From: Nocardioides zhouii
GTDB lineage: Bacteria; Actinomycetota; Actinomycetes; Propionibacteriales; Nocardioidaceae
Direction of reading: 5' to 3'
DNA: 64,000 nt
Assembly (NCBI RefSeq): GCF_004137345.1
Contig: NZ_SDWV01000004.1
Coordinates: 124,001 to 188,000, forward strand
The translations under genes were made by a program, and so were the position numbers. How positions within the stretch are numbered: the stretch's first letter is position 1; each line of letters starts with the position of its first letter. This document shows positions 48,884 through 58,257 of the stretch, in pieces. The notes under the pieces are model-generated. The model ran no database searches, was not told where the DNA came from, and worked only from the letters and a program-made list of their open reading frames with translations.

Positions 48884-50458
48884 TCAGCGTCCCTGCGAGG
48901 AGAAGACCTCCTCGGCCATGAGCGGGCGGACCTTCTTGCGCAGCGCGCCGCGGCTGACGTAGTCGCGGAGCGAGTCGCCGTTCAGGGCGTTGCCCAGTGC
49001 GGCCACGATCATTCCCTGGTCGAGCGAGAGGTACTCGCGGGAGACTTCGCCGCTGCCGACGGCGACGGCGTCGTAGAACCCGCCGGGGCCGTACGCGTCG
49101 AAGTTGCTCCGCAGCTTGTCGAGGTTGGCCAGGGCCTGGTCGGGCGCGTAGCGCATGGCGAGGAACGACGCGTGGGGCGTCACGACGCCGTTGCCGTACG
49201 TCGTCGGCTCAGCGGTGCCGGTGCGGCAGCCGTCGTACGGCTGCTCCCACGAGGTCCGCTCCTGGTCGGAGGTGTAGCCGGGACCGTCGCTGCCGAGCTG
49301 GTCGACGCCGTACTCGCGGTAGCCACCGGCCGGGTTGTTGGACGGGGAGAAGCCCCAGTAGCCGTACTGCGCCTGGTCGAGCCCGTGCTCGATCTGGCCC
49401 TGCACGTAGAGCGGGTGGTTGACGCCCCACGAGCGGGGACCCCACTGCTCCTCGGGCACGAAGAGCGGCACCATCAGTGCCTCGAACATGCTGCCTCCCC
49501 ACGTCGGCACGATGTCCATGCCGCGGTAGGGCAGGGCACCCTCGTAGACGTTGATGCCCTCGTACTCACGCCACTCGCCGGTCGGCGTGGTCTCGGTCCA
49601 CGACCAGTCGCAGCTCGGCGGGAACGTGCGTACGGTGCCGAAGTAGTGGCGCGCCGGGATCTGGCCGGAGGCGATGCCGAGGTACGACGCCATGCGGGGC
49701 TCGGTGTTGAAGGTGCCGTAGTGGTGGCACGTGAAGTAGACCGGTGCGTCGCCGCGGTAGTTGCCGGCGACCGAGCATCCCGGCGGCGGGTCGACCCAGA
49801 AGCCGCCGCGGAGCTGGCCGCCGACGGTCTCCTGCGCGTTGGCGGGGTCCTTCCGGACGCCCTCGGCACCGTTGTAGTAGTAGCCGAAGTCCATCTTCTC
49901 GCGGATGGCGTCGGCGCGGTCGGCCACGCGCGGGATCGCGCGGGCGGCCACGAGCAGGCCGGTGGCCAGCCAGGCGTTGTCGACGCTCGACAGGAACGGA
50001 TGGACCGGGTCGTGGTTGCCCTCCGGCCAGGTCGTCAGCTTGGTGCCGGTCGCCGGGTCGTACCAGTTGTAGAACATCCCGGACGGCTCGTGGATCTCGA
50101 GGCCGGCGACGGTCTGCAGGGTGGTCGAGATGCGCTCGCGCGCGGCCCGGCCGGAGATGAGCCCGGCGTCGCGGGCGACGACGGTGCTCCAGAGGTAGGC
50201 GCCGATGTTGGTCGGCGACGTGTAGCCGCTGCGCGAGCCGGCCGTGAGGTCGCCGCCGATGTTGTCAGCCGGCAGCCCGGTGGCGGGGTCGGTCATGGCG
50301 TCCATCGAGCGCCACGTGTCGGCGAGGTACGTCTCGAGGAGGGCGGTGCGTGCCTCCCCCGGGTCGTCAGCGGTGGCCGACGGCACGGTTGGTAGCGCGA
50401 GCGCACTGGCAGCAACGACGGTCGTCGCCACGAGGGCGAGCGTGGATCGGATTCTCAT
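48884..50458 (-). CDS. secreted glucoamylase-like (GH144-type) glycoside hydrolase
   Basis: A 524-aa exported enzyme. The signal peptide ends at about residue 30 (PSATADD). The (alpha/alpha)6-barrel shows the PF10091 glycoamylase-like pattern: SSVDNAWLATGLLVA, PTWGGSMFEALMVPLF, YGYWGFSPSNNPAGGYREYGVDQLG, VTPHASFLAMRYAP and YDAVAV...SREYLSLDQGMI. Related GH144 enzymes cut beta-1,2-glucan; others have unknown substrates. It is the last gene of a lacI-ABC transporter operon, so its products are probably imported by that transporter. The transporter and permease genes lie 39 bp upstream on the same strand. Confidence 0.85.
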   Translation of the reverse strand: MRIRSTLALVATTVVAASALALPTVPSATADDPGEARTALLETYLADTWRSMDAMTDPATGLPADNIGGDLTAGSRSGYTSPTNIGAYLWSTVVARDAGLISGRAARERISTTLQTVAGLEIHEPSGMFYNWYDPATGTKLTTWPEGNHDPVHPFLSSVDNAWLATGLLVAARAIPRVADRADAIREKMDFGYYYNGAEGVRKDPANAQETVGGQLRGGFWVDPPPGCSVAGNYRGDAPVYFTCHHYGTFNTEPRMASYLGIASGQIPARHYFGTVRTFPPSCDWSWTETTPTGEWREYEGINVYEGALPYRGMDIVPTWGGSMFEALMVPLFVPEEQWGPRSWGVNHPLYVQGQIEHGLDQAQYGYWGFSPSNNPAGGYREYGVDQLGSDGPGYTSDQERTSWEQPYDGCRTGTAEPTTYGNGVVTPHASFLAMRYAPDQALANLDKLRSNFDAYGPGGFYDAVAVGSGEVSREYLSLDQGMIVAALGNALNGDSLRDYVSRGALRKKVRPLMAEEVFSSQGR

Positions 50459-50497
50459 GGTGCCTCCTACCCGGAAGGGGCGTGTGGTGGGGATTCA

Positions 50498-51388
50498 TCA
50501 CTTGATGCCGGTCATCGCGATGCCCTGCATGATGTGGCGCTGCAGGAGCAGGAAGACGGCGAGCACGGGGAGCACGACGACGACGGAGCCGGCGAGCAGG
50601 AGCCCGTACTGGGTGGCGTTCTGGCCCACGGCGTAGAGCGCGAGCGCCACCGGGAGCGTGTACTTGTCCTCGGTCTGCGCGACGACCAGCGGCCAGAGGA
50701 AGTTGTTCCACGAGGTGAGGAACGTCAGGATCCCGAGCGTCGCGAGCGCCGGGCCGCAGAGGGGCAGGATCACGGAGAAGAAGATCCGCAGCTCACCGGC
50801 GCCGTCGATGCGCGCCGCCTGGATCAGCTCGTCTGGCAGCGACTGGATGAACTGCCGCATGAGGAACACACCGAACGGTCCGGCCAGGAACGGCAGGATC
50901 ATCCCGATCAGCGTGTTGGACAGGCCGATCTTCGTGGTGAGCACGAAGAGCGGCACGAACGTCACCACGCCGGGGATCATCAGCGTGCCGAGCACGATGG
51001 CGAACAGCGCCTTCTTGCCCGGGAAGTCGAGCTTCGCCAGCGCGTAGCCCAGCATCGAGCAGAAGACCATGTTGCCGGCGGTGACGGCCAGCGCGACGAT
51101 CGCGGAGTTCATGAAGTACGTCGGGAAGTCGAGGCCGGTGAACAGCCGGTCGTAGTTCTCCAAGGTCACCGTCTCCGGCCACCAGGTCGGTGGCACGGCC
51201 CGTACCTCCGCCTCGGGCTTGAGGCTGGAGACGAGCATCCAGGCGAACGGCACGACGACCAGGAACAGGCCGCCGAGCAGGACGGCGTACAACCAGGCAG
51301 GCGTACGCCGCCAGGCGCCGCCCTCGCGGGAGGCGGGGGCCTTCTTCGTCGCGGCCCGCTGCGGGGCCTCGGTCTCGATGACGGTCAT
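50498..51388 (-). CDS. carbohydrate ABC transporter permease, MalG-type
   Basis: A 296-aa permease with six helices and the MalG-type EAA loop (QAARIDGAGELRIFFSVILPLCGPALATL). The C-terminus RHIMQGIAMTGIK is typical. Start ATG 51388 overlaps the MalF-type gene's stop as ATGA. No ATPase gene is in this operon, so it likely shares a general MsiK-type ATPase encoded elsewhere, as is common in actinobacteria. Confidence 0.94.
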   Translation of the reverse strand: MTVIETEAPQRAATKKAPASREGGAWRRTPAWLYAVLLGGLFLVVVPFAWMLVSSLKPEAEVRAVPPTWWPETVTLENYDRLFTGLDFPTYFMNSAIVALAVTAGNMVFCSMLGYALAKLDFPGKKALFAIVLGTLMIPGVVTFVPLFVLTTKIGLSNTLIGMILPFLAGPFGVFLMRQFIQSLPDELIQAARIDGAGELRIFFSVILPLCGPALATLGILTFLTSWNNFLWPLVVAQTEDKYTLPVALALYAVGQNATQYGLLLAGSVVVVLPVLAVFLLLQRHIMQGIAMTGIK

Positions 51389-52347
51389 CGCTTCGCCTCT
51401 CGTTCGCCGAGCCAGCGGAACTGGACCCAGGTGAGCAGCACGACGGCGAGGAACAGCAGGTAGCTGGCCGCGGCCGCGTAGCCGTAGTTGCCGAAGCCGA
51501 ACTGGTCGAACGTGAAATAGGTGGCCGACCGGGTGGAGTCGAGCGGACCGCCCTTGGTCATCACGAACGCCTCCTCGAAGAACTGGAGGTAGCCGATGCC
51601 GGTGATCACGGCACCGAAGAGCAGGGTCGGCCGGAGCATCGGCAGGGTGATGTAGCGGAACCGCGACCAGCCGGTCGCGCCGTCGACCTCCGCGGCCTCG
51701 GCGACCTCCTGCGGGATGGTCGCCAGCCCGGCGAGGAAGATCACCATCAGGGTGCCGAAGTTGCGCCACACGGCCATCAGCACGAGCGCGGGCAGCGAGA
51801 GCGTGGTGCTGTCGAGCCAGCCCGGGCCGTCGATCCCGACCCAGCCGAGAACGGTGTTGAAGAGCCCACCGTTGTCGCGGTAGAGGAACTTCCAGACCAC
51901 CGAGACCGCAACGATGCTCGTCACGACCGGCAGGTAGTAGCCCACCCGCAGCAAGCCCTTCAGGCGCTCGACCCGGTTGATGCCCAGGGCGACGACGAGG
52001 GCGACGGCCATCGTGAGGGGTACGCCGAGCAGGAGGTAGAGCAGGGTGTTGAGCGTGACCTTGCGGAACAACGGGTCCTGCACGAGCTTGACGTAGTTGT
52101 CGATGCCGACGAACTCCACCGCGAACGGGTTGCGGATGTCGGTGCGCTTCATGTCGGTGAAGCTCATCCCGAGGCTCGCGAGCACCGGGCCGAGGCTGAA
52201 CACGACGAACAGCAGCACGAACGGCAGCGCGAGCATCCAGGCGGCGACGGCCTGCTGGCGACGCGTCGGGTCGACGTGCCTGCTGCGGGTCCCGCCCTCC
52301 GGCGCCCGGGTGGCGGGCGCCGGAGGGGAGCTGGTCGGGGCGCTCAT
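51385..52347 (-). CDS. carbohydrate ABC transporter permease, MalF-type
   Basis: A 320-aa permease with a cytoplasmic N-terminal tail (about 35 residues), six helices and an EAA loop (EAAEVDGATGWSRFRYITLPMLRPTLLF). It pairs with the MalG-type permease (ATGA overlap) and follows the binding-protein gene by one base. The order lacI, binding protein, two permeases, glycosidase is the standard oligosaccharide-uptake operon. Confidence 0.94.
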   Translation of the reverse strand: MSAPTSSPPAPATRAPEGGTRSRHVDPTRRQQAVAAWMLALPFVLLFVVFSLGPVLASLGMSFTDMKRTDIRNPFAVEFVGIDNYVKLVQDPLFRKVTLNTLLYLLLGVPLTMAVALVVALGINRVERLKGLLRVGYYLPVVTSIVAVSVVWKFLYRDNGGLFNTVLGWVGIDGPGWLDSTTLSLPALVLMAVWRNFGTLMVIFLAGLATIPQEVAEAAEVDGATGWSRFRYITLPMLRPTLLFGAVITGIGYLQFFEEAFVMTKGGPLDSTRSATYFTFDQFGFGNYGYAAAASYLLFLAVVLLTWVQFRWLGEREAKR

Positions 52348-52348
52348 G

Positions 52349-53635
52349 TCACAGACCGGTGCCGATCTGCGCGGCCTGGCGCTGCATCTCCGCGACCGCG
52401 TCCTCGACGGACGTGTCGCCCTTCGTGGTCTTCTCGACCTCGCTGTCGACGACGGTGGCGACCTCTTCCCAGGTCGGCACGGCCGGCGGGGCGACGGTGG
52501 TCTTCAGCTGCTCGCCGAAGATCTGGAGCTGCGGGTCCTCGGCGAGCTCGCCGGTCTCCCAGGCTGCGGGGACCGCGGGCAGGTCGCCCACCTCGTCGTA
52601 GAAGCCCTGCTGGGTCGCGGGGTCGGCGAGCCACTGGACGAACTTCCAGGCGCTCTCCTTGTTGTCGGAGTCGGCGAAGACCGCGAGGTCGCCACCGCCC
52701 ACGAACGACGTACCCGGGCCTCCGTCGCGGCCGGGCAGCGGCGCGACGGCGTACTCGTCCTGGTCGACGCCCTGCTCCTCCACCAGCCCGGTGTGCCAGG
52801 GGCCGGAGATGAACGAGCCGTACGTGCCGTCGGCGAAGCCGCTCTCGAGCTCACCCGCGTCGAGCATGCGGGTCGGCGAGATGCCGTCGTCGAAGAAGCC
52901 CTTGTAGAACTCCAGCGCCTCGACCATCTCGGGGGTGTCGAGCGTGTACTCGGTGCCGTCCTCGTTGGTGATGTCGACGCCCGCGGACCACGCGAACGGC
53001 AGCATCGTCTGCCACGACCCGGTGCCACCGGCAGGCAGCTGGATGCCGTACTCCGCGCCGCCCTTGTCCTGGAGGTCGACCGAGAACTGCTTCAGCTCGT
53101 CCCAGGTCTTCGGCGCTGCGTCCCAGCCGGCCTTCGCGGCCAGGTCCTTGCGGTAGTAGAGGACGCGGGTCTCGACGTACCACGGCACGCCGAAGGAGGT
53201 GCCGCCCACCTCGGTGCTGCCCCAGGCGCCCTCGTAGAAGTCGGCGGGGTCGACAAGGTCCTCCGGGAGCGGCTCGAGCCCACCGGACTGGGCGAACTCG
53301 CCCATCCACGTGGTGCCGACGAGCGTCACGTCAGGGGTCTCGCCGGACGCGATCGCGTTGGCGATCTTCTCGTGGGCGCTCTCCCACGGCACGGCGGTCA
53401 CCTCGACCTTCGCGTCGGGGTTCTCCTCGCTGAAGGCCGCGGCGAAGTCACCGAGCATGTCGCCCTCGGTGCCCATGGCCCACACCTCGATGGTGCCGGT
53501 GGCCTTGCCGTCGTCGATGGCCTCGCCCTGCTCGGTGGGTGCGTTGCCGCCGGAGTCGCGGCCGCAGGCCACCAGGGCCAGGGACGCGAGGCCGAGGACT
53601 GCGCCGGCTCGCGCCGTGCGTGTGAATGTGGTCAT
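52349..53635 (-). CDS. sugar-binding lipoprotein of ABC transporter
   Basis: A 428-aa extracellular solute-binding protein, family 1. The signal peptide ends in the lipobox LVAC, giving a lipidated Cys at residue 24. Further signs are TIEVWAMGTEGDMLGDFAAAF, ETPDVTLVGTTWMGEFAQSG and the tryptophan-rich ligand cleft. It captures an oligosaccharide, possibly glucan fragments made by the GH144-like enzyme. The ATG overlaps the lacI stop as ATGA, so the repressor is the first gene of its own operon. Confidence 0.94.
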   Translation of the reverse strand: MTTFTRTARAGAVLGLASLALVACGRDSGGNAPTEQGEAIDDGKATGTIEVWAMGTEGDMLGDFAAAFSEENPDAKVEVTAVPWESAHEKIANAIASGETPDVTLVGTTWMGEFAQSGGLEPLPEDLVDPADFYEGAWGSTEVGGTSFGVPWYVETRVLYYRKDLAAKAGWDAAPKTWDELKQFSVDLQDKGGAEYGIQLPAGGTGSWQTMLPFAWSAGVDITNEDGTEYTLDTPEMVEALEFYKGFFDDGISPTRMLDAGELESGFADGTYGSFISGPWHTGLVEEQGVDQDEYAVAPLPGRDGGPGTSFVGGGDLAVFADSDNKESAWKFVQWLADPATQQGFYDEVGDLPAVPAAWETGELAEDPQLQIFGEQLKTTVAPPAVPTWEEVATVVDSEVEKTTKGDTSVEDAVAEMQRQAAQIGTGL

Positions 53636-54624
53636 TGATTGTCACCTTTCGCGGGGGAACTGCTGGATCGGACGATGAGCTCAGTGGGGAGCACCTCGTG
53701 GCGCGGCTCGGAGCGGCGACCTGCGATGAAGTCGTCGAGGAAGCGCGCCGCCGTGGCACCCAGGTCGTGGAGGGGCTGGCGGACGGTCGTCAGCTCGGCG
53801 TAGCGGGCGGCCATGATGTCGTCCCAGCCGGTGACGAGGAGGTCGCGCGGGACGACGACGCCTCGCGTGCGCAGCGCGGTCATCAGGCCCAGGGCCAGCT
53901 CGTCGTTGGCGCACGCGATGGCGTCGGGGAGGTCGCCGCTGGCGAGGCCTTCCGCCGCGCGTGCACCGCCCTCCTCGTCCATGCTCGAGACGGGCAGGAC
54001 GCGTACGCCGATCCCGGCCGCGTCGGCGCCGGCCTCGAGTCCGGCGAGGCGCTCCTGGACGTCGGACGAGAGGGCGGGATCGCCGAGGAACAGGACCGTC
54101 CGGGCACCTTGGTCGGCGAGGTGGGTGGCCAGGGCGCGGGCGGTGCCCGCGTTCTCCGCGGACACGGAGTCGACGCCGGCGACAGGCGGGCGGGCCGCGG
54201 TGACGAGCGGTACGCCGCGCGCGGCGAGGCCGAGCAGCACCGTGTCGGAGACCGTCGGCCCGAGCACGACGAGCCCGTCGCAGCGACCGGCGAGCCGGGT
54301 CACCATCTCGGCAGCGGCGGGGCGCCCGTGGGTGGCGAGGATCAGGACGGCCCGACCGAGCTCGGACGCAACGGCCTCGTAGCCCAGGACGACCTCGGCG
54401 TAGTACGGGCCCGAGAGATCGGGGAAGACGATGCCGTTGGCGGCGTGGCGCCGCTCGGCGAGCTGGCGGCCCAGCTGGGACGGCGTGTAGTCGAGATCGC
54501 TGGCGGCTTCCTGCACCCGATGGAGGGTCTGTGCGCTAACGATCGACGGGTCGCGCATGGCGCGCGAGACGGTGGCGATGGAGACGCCGGCCCGTCTGGC
54601 CACGTCGCGGATCGTCGCTGTCAT
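53632..54624 (-). CDS. LacI-family transcriptional regulator
   Basis: A 330-aa repressor. The helix-turn-helix and hinge are TIRDVARRAGVSIATVSRAM and DYTPSQLGRQLAERR, with a periplasmic-binding-protein-like sensor domain (GIVFPDLSGPYYAEVVLGYE, AIACANDELALGLM). GGAGGAG precedes the ATG. Two AACCGGTT operators lie directly upstream of its own gene, so it probably represses the whole lacI-transporter-glucanase operon and is relieved by the imported sugar. Confidence 0.95.
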   Translation of the reverse strand: MTATIRDVARRAGVSIATVSRAMRDPSIVSAQTLHRVQEAASDLDYTPSQLGRQLAERRHAANGIVFPDLSGPYYAEVVLGYEAVASELGRAVLILATHGRPAAAEMVTRLAGRCDGLVVLGPTVSDTVLLGLAARGVPLVTAARPPVAGVDSVSAENAGTARALATHLADQGARTVLFLGDPALSSDVQERLAGLEAGADAAGIGVRVLPVSSMDEEGGARAAEGLASGDLPDAIACANDELALGLMTALRTRGVVVPRDLLVTGWDDIMAARYAELTTVRQPLHDLGATAARFLDDFIAGRRSEPRHEVLPTELIVRSSSSPAKGDNQ

Positions 54625-54641
54625 GTCGCTCCTCCCTGCTA

Positions 54642-54669
54642 TGTAACCGGTTACAGAAACCGGTTACAC
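54642..54669. promoter_or_regulatory. two LacI operators upstream of the sugar operon
   Basis: A perfect palindrome TGTAACCGGTTACA (54642-54655) is followed at once by GAAACCGGTTACAC (54656-54669). Both are centred on AACCGGTT, the classical LacI-family half-site arrangement. The centres are 14 bp apart, 24 and 38 bp upstream of the lacI start. Confidence 0.85.
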
Positions 54670-54723
54670 CGTGACGGCAGTCACAGGAGGTTGTCAACCC
54701 CTGCGGGTCGGTCCGGGCGTGTC

Positions 54724-54775
54724 GGAGTCACCGCTGAAGCGGGGACTCCCGCGCGTGTCGGCCGTTGCGACGGCC
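54724..54775 (-). terminator. tandem hairpins after dapC
   Basis: Two hairpins: GGAGTC..CCGC-TGAA-GCGG..GACTCC (54724-54749) and GGCCGT-TGCG-ACGGCC (54760-54775). They lie about 53-105 bp past the dapC stop and before the lacI operators; they are probably terminators. The remaining intergenic sequence between lacI and dapC shows nothing else clear. Confidence 0.6.
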
Positions 54776-54828
54776 CAGCAGCGCACAACTCCGCCGACCC
54801 CTGTGACGCCAGGGAGTCGTGGGGTCGC

Positions 54829-55944
54829 TCAGGCCGAGAGACGCGCGGCGGCGGCGGCGACCCGCTCGTCCGTCGCGGTGAACGCCACGCGGACGTGCTG
54901 AGCCCCCGACGGGCCGTAGAAGTCGCCGGGTGCGACGAGGATGCCCCGCTCGGCCAGGTCGGCGACGGTCGTCCAGCAGCCTTCGCCCCTGGTCGCCCAG
55001 AGGTAGAGGGAGGCCTCGGAGTGGTCGATCCGGAAGCCGGCCGACTCGAGCGCGGTCCGCAGCACGGCGCGGCGGGCGGCGTACGTCGCGTGCTGCTCGT
55101 CGACGTGGGTGTCGTCGTCGAGCGCGGCGATCATCGCGTGCTGCTGGGGTCCGGGCATCTGGAGGCCGAGATTCTTGCGGACGGCGAGCAGCTCGCCGAC
55201 CAGGGCCGGATCGCCGGCGACGAAGGCGCAGCGGTAGCCCGCGAGGTTGGAGCGCTTGGAGAGCGAGTGGACGGCCAGGATCCCGTCGTGCGACCCGCCG
55301 CTGACCCGCGGGTCGAGGATCGAGAGCGGGGCCTCGCCCTCCCAGGCGCACTCGATGTAGCACTCGTCAGAGACGAGGATCGTGCCGCGCTCACGACACC
55401 ACTCGACGACCTTGCGCAGGTGGTCGATCGGCAGCACGCGCCCGCTCGGGTTGGCCGGGCTGTTGAGCCAGAGCAGCCGCGGGGTGCGCGGCCCGAACGC
55501 GGTGAGCGAATCGGTCGCCAGGCTCTCGGCACCCGCGAGCGCCGCGCCGACCTCGTACGTCGGGTAGGCGAGTGCCGGGTAGCCGATGAGGTCGCCCGCG
55601 CCGATCCCGAGGTGGACCGCCATCGAGCCGATCAGCTCCTTGGAGCCGATGACCGGCAGCGCCCCGTCGAGGCCGAGCCCCGTGACGCCGTGGCGGCGCG
55701 CCAGCCAGTCGATCGCGGCCTGGCGGGTCGCCTCGAGGCCGATCGTGGTCGGGTAGCCGGGCGCATCCGCGGCCGCCCGGAGGGCGTCCTGGACAACGGC
55801 GGGCGTGGGGTCGACAGGCGTGCCGACCGAGAAGTCGCAGACCCCGTCGGGATGGGCGCGCGCCGTCGCGGCGTACGCCGTGAGCTTGTCCCAGGGGAAG
55901 TCCGGGAGCCGGCCGGAGACCGGCCGATCCTCCCGGGCCGCCAT
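54829..55944 (-). CDS. dapC: succinyldiaminopimelate aminotransferase
   Basis: A 371-aa fold-type I PLP aminotransferase of the actinobacterial DapC kind, forming N-succinyl-LL-diaminopimelate from the keto acid and glutamate. Seen are GTPVDPTPAVVQDAL, LNSPANPSGRVLP, SDECYIECAW, the PLP lysine in AVHSLSKRSNLAGYR and RVAFTATDE at the end. ATG 55944 overlaps the fdxA stop as TGATG. The ferredoxin-dapC pair is the same as Rv1177-Rv1178 in M. tuberculosis. Confidence 0.94.
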   Translation of the reverse strand: MAAREDRPVSGRLPDFPWDKLTAYAATARAHPDGVCDFSVGTPVDPTPAVVQDALRAAADAPGYPTTIGLEATRQAAIDWLARRHGVTGLGLDGALPVIGSKELIGSMAVHLGIGAGDLIGYPALAYPTYEVGAALAGAESLATDSLTAFGPRTPRLLWLNSPANPSGRVLPIDHLRKVVEWCRERGTILVSDECYIECAWEGEAPLSILDPRVSGGSHDGILAVHSLSKRSNLAGYRCAFVAGDPALVGELLAVRKNLGLQMPGPQQHAMIAALDDDTHVDEQHATYAARRAVLRTALESAGFRIDHSEASLYLWATRGEGCWTTVADLAERGILVAPGDFYGPSGAQHVRVAFTATDERVAAAAARLSA

Positions 55945-56270
55945 CACTCGGCGTGCTCCTGCGGGGGCAGCGCGGCGACGAGCGCGTGGTCGGCGTCGAT
56001 GACGCCCATCTTCGCGGCACCGCCGGGCGAGCCGAGGTCGTCGAAGAAGTGGACGTTGGCGTCGTAGTAGCCCTTCCACTCCTCCGGGGTGTCGTCCTCG
56101 TAGAAGATCGCCTCGACCGGGCAGACGGGCTCGCACGCACCACAGTCGACGCACTCGTCGGGGTGGATGTAGAGCATCCGCTTGCCCTCGTAGATGCAGT
56201 CCACGGGGCACTCATCGACGCACGCGCGGTCCTTGAGGTCGACGCACGGCTGGGCGATGACGTAGGTCAC
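55944..56270 (-). CDS. fdxA: 7Fe-8S ferredoxin
   Basis: A 108-aa ferredoxin with one [3Fe-4S] and one [4Fe-4S] cluster: [14 protein letters not shown] (with the earlier QPCVDLK cysteine) and [17 protein letters not shown]. It carries electrons in the cytoplasm. The start is GTG 56270, with AGGAGGACCAG upstream. It is coupled to dapC by TGATG and is divergent from the GNAT gene by 55 bp. Confidence 0.96.
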   Translation of the reverse strand: MTYVIAQPCVDLKDRACVDECPVDCIYEGKRMLYIHPDECVDCGACEPVCPVEAIFYEDDTPEEWKGYYDANVHFFDDLGSPGGAAKMGVIDADHALVAALPPQEHAE

Positions 56271-56325
56271 CTGGTCCTCCTGAGCACGGATGGGGAACGA
56301 GACGCTTCACTCTAGTATCCGGGGC

Positions 56326-57243
56326 GTGGTCGACACGCCGGAACCCCAGCCCCTCGAGACAAAGGTGGGCAGGCACACCCTCGGACCGCACGTCGTGGGC
56401 CAGCGCGTCGTCGTCCGCCACCTGCTGCCCGACGGACGCGCGACCGACGTCCTCGGGGTGTGTACGGCGTGGGGCGAGGACTCGCTCACGATCGAGCGGG
56501 ACGGGCACGGGCCGGTGCGGATCGCGCTGGCCGACGTGGTGACCGGCAAGCCGGTGCCGCCGCGCGCCTCGGTGCGGGCGCAGGTGTCGGCCCGGTCGGT
56601 CGAGGAGCACATCGCCGCCCTGTGGACCGAGATCGAGACGGAGCCGCTGGGCGACTGGCTGCTGCGCGCCTCTCCCCCGCACGGCGGCCGGCTGCGCCGT
56701 CGTGGCAACTCCGCGCTCGCGATGGACGAGCCGGGCATCGGCTGGGTCGACGCCGTGTGGCGGGTGCGGGAGTTCTACGCCGCGCGCGAGCAGGCGGCGT
56801 ACATCCAGGTGCAGCGCGGGTCCACCGTCGAGCGGACCCTCGCCCCTCTGGGCTTCACGTCGCTGGGCGACGGCGACGCGTACGCGCAGCTGGCGCCGGT
56901 CGCGCAGGCTCTCCGGTCCGTACGCCGCTCCGCCCCGGACGTGCCCGCCGAGGTCGAGGACTCGGCGACCGCCGCGACCGTACGGCTGGACGGCGGCGCG
57001 GCCACCGGGCGCGGCGTGATCTCCGGCGACATGCTGCTGGTCGAGGGCCTGCTCGTCGAGCCCGACCACCGGCGTCGAGGCCTCGCCACAGCGGTGCTCG
57101 CCGAGCTCCTCGACTGGGGCGCCTCGCTCGGCGCCACGACCGCGATGCTGCACGTCGAGACCGTCAACACCGGTGCGGTCGAGCTCTACGAGCGGCACGG
57201 CTTCGTCACGCACCACACCAACTGCTACCTCGTCGGCAGCTGA
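56326..57243 (+). CDS. GNAT-family acetyltransferase with N-terminal extension
   Basis: A 305-aa protein whose C-terminal third is a GNAT domain: GDMLLVEGLLVEPDHRRRGLATAVLAELLDWG gives the acetyl-CoA loop, followed by HVETVNTGAVELYERHGF. The N-terminal 90 residues form a small beta-rich domain (VGQRVVVRHLLPDG, TDVLGVCTAW). The GTG at 56326 lies 8 bases after a TAGTAT -10 box (56313-56318), suggesting a leaderless message. Its end overlaps the convergent DUF389 gene by 19 bp. Substrate unknown. Confidence 0.88.
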   Translation: MVDTPEPQPLETKVGRHTLGPHVVGQRVVVRHLLPDGRATDVLGVCTAWGEDSLTIERDGHGPVRIALADVVTGKPVPPRASVRAQVSARSVEEHIAALWTEIETEPLGDWLLRASPPHGGRLRRRGNSALAMDEPGIGWVDAVWRVREFYAAREQAAYIQVQRGSTVERTLAPLGFTSLGDGDAYAQLAPVAQALRSVRRSAPDVPAEVEDSATAATVRLDGGAATGRGVISGDMLLVEGLLVEPDHRRRGLATAVLAELLDWGASLGATTAMLHVETVNTGAVELYERHGFVTHHTNCYLVGS

Positions 57244-58196
57244 CCTCCGCGGCCGAACAGGCGCTGCGCCGTCCTCAGGGTGCGCACCCACAGCAGCCGC
57301 TGCAGCACCAGCACCACGACGCCCGCCACCACCATCCCGGCGACGTTGACGCCCAGCTGGGCGATCGAGCCGCGGATCTCGGAGGGTGCCCAGACGCCGA
57401 GCGCGAGGGCCAGGTTGCCCACGGCGGGAATGGTCGTGACCGAGATGAAGACGCCGACCATCGCGTTGGCACGGGCGGTCGTCATCGCCAGCACGCCGGC
57501 CGCGCCGGCGATGAGGGCCACGATGAACGACCAGCGGTCGGGGTGCCAGATGAATCCGGTCTGCGGCCTCGGCCGGGTCACCATGTCCGCGGTGACCAGG
57601 CCGGTGAGGTCACCGATCAGGCTGAGCAGCGCCACCACGACGATGGACACGACGACGCCGGACGCCAGCAGCTGCAGCGCCCTCCGGCTCAGCCCGAGGC
57701 GGCCGAAGACGAGTCCGGTGGCGATCGCGGCGACGGTGCCGAACTCCGGCCCGACCACCATCGCGCCGACCACCAGGACGGCCGAGTCGGTGATCACGGC
57801 GGTCGCCGCGAGGAGCGTCGCCAGCACGAAGAACAGGTAGTAGGACACGGTCGCCCGGCTGGCGGCGTAGCACTGCTCGATGACGGTGTCCCAGACGACG
57901 GCATCGTCGGGGTCACCCGGTGCGACCCGCTCCAGCCGTCGGGCGGCGGCGAACGGCGTGCTCGTCGGCGTGGTCACCACGATGCCGCCGGACTCGTGGA
58001 GGCCGAGGCCCTTGAGCCGCGCGATGATCTCGCCGGCGAGCTCGCGGGCGACGTCGCACTCGACGAGGTCGCCGACCGGGGACAGCGAGGCGCCCCTGCT
58101 GACGGTGAGGTTGGCGGACCGGTCGTCGTGCCGGAGCAGGTCGACGACGGCATCGCCGAGCTCGCTCGGGACGGTGAGCCGCAGGTGCAGGAGCAT
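57225..58196 (-). CDS. DUF389 membrane protein
   Basis: A 323-aa protein with a soluble N-terminal ACT-like domain (LLHLRLTVPSELGDAVVDLL, about 1-80) and six helices. The DUF389 signature region is ITDSAVLVVGAMVVGPEFGTVAAIATGLVFG, with MVGVFISVTTIPAVGNLALALG in the second half. The family is of unknown function and may transport an anion. The ATG at 58196 is chosen since MLLHLRL begins the soluble domain; the frame upstream is not protein-like. Confidence 0.88.
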   Translation of the reverse strand: MLLHLRLTVPSELGDAVVDLLRHDDRSANLTVSRGASLSPVGDLVECDVARELAGEIIARLKGLGLHESGGIVVTTPTSTPFAAARRLERVAPGDPDDAVVWDTVIEQCYAASRATVSYYLFFVLATLLAATAVITDSAVLVVGAMVVGPEFGTVAAIATGLVFGRLGLSRRALQLLASGVVVSIVVVALLSLIGDLTGLVTADMVTRPRPQTGFIWHPDRWSFIVALIAGAAGVLAMTTARANAMVGVFISVTTIPAVGNLALALGVWAPSEIRGSIAQLGVNVAGMVVAGVVVLVLQRLLWVRTLRTAQRLFGRGGQLPTR

Positions 58197-58257
58197 GGGG
58201 CGAGCGTAGGACGCGATATTCCGTTGCCGGCGCAGCCCGGCGTCGAGCACGATGGTC

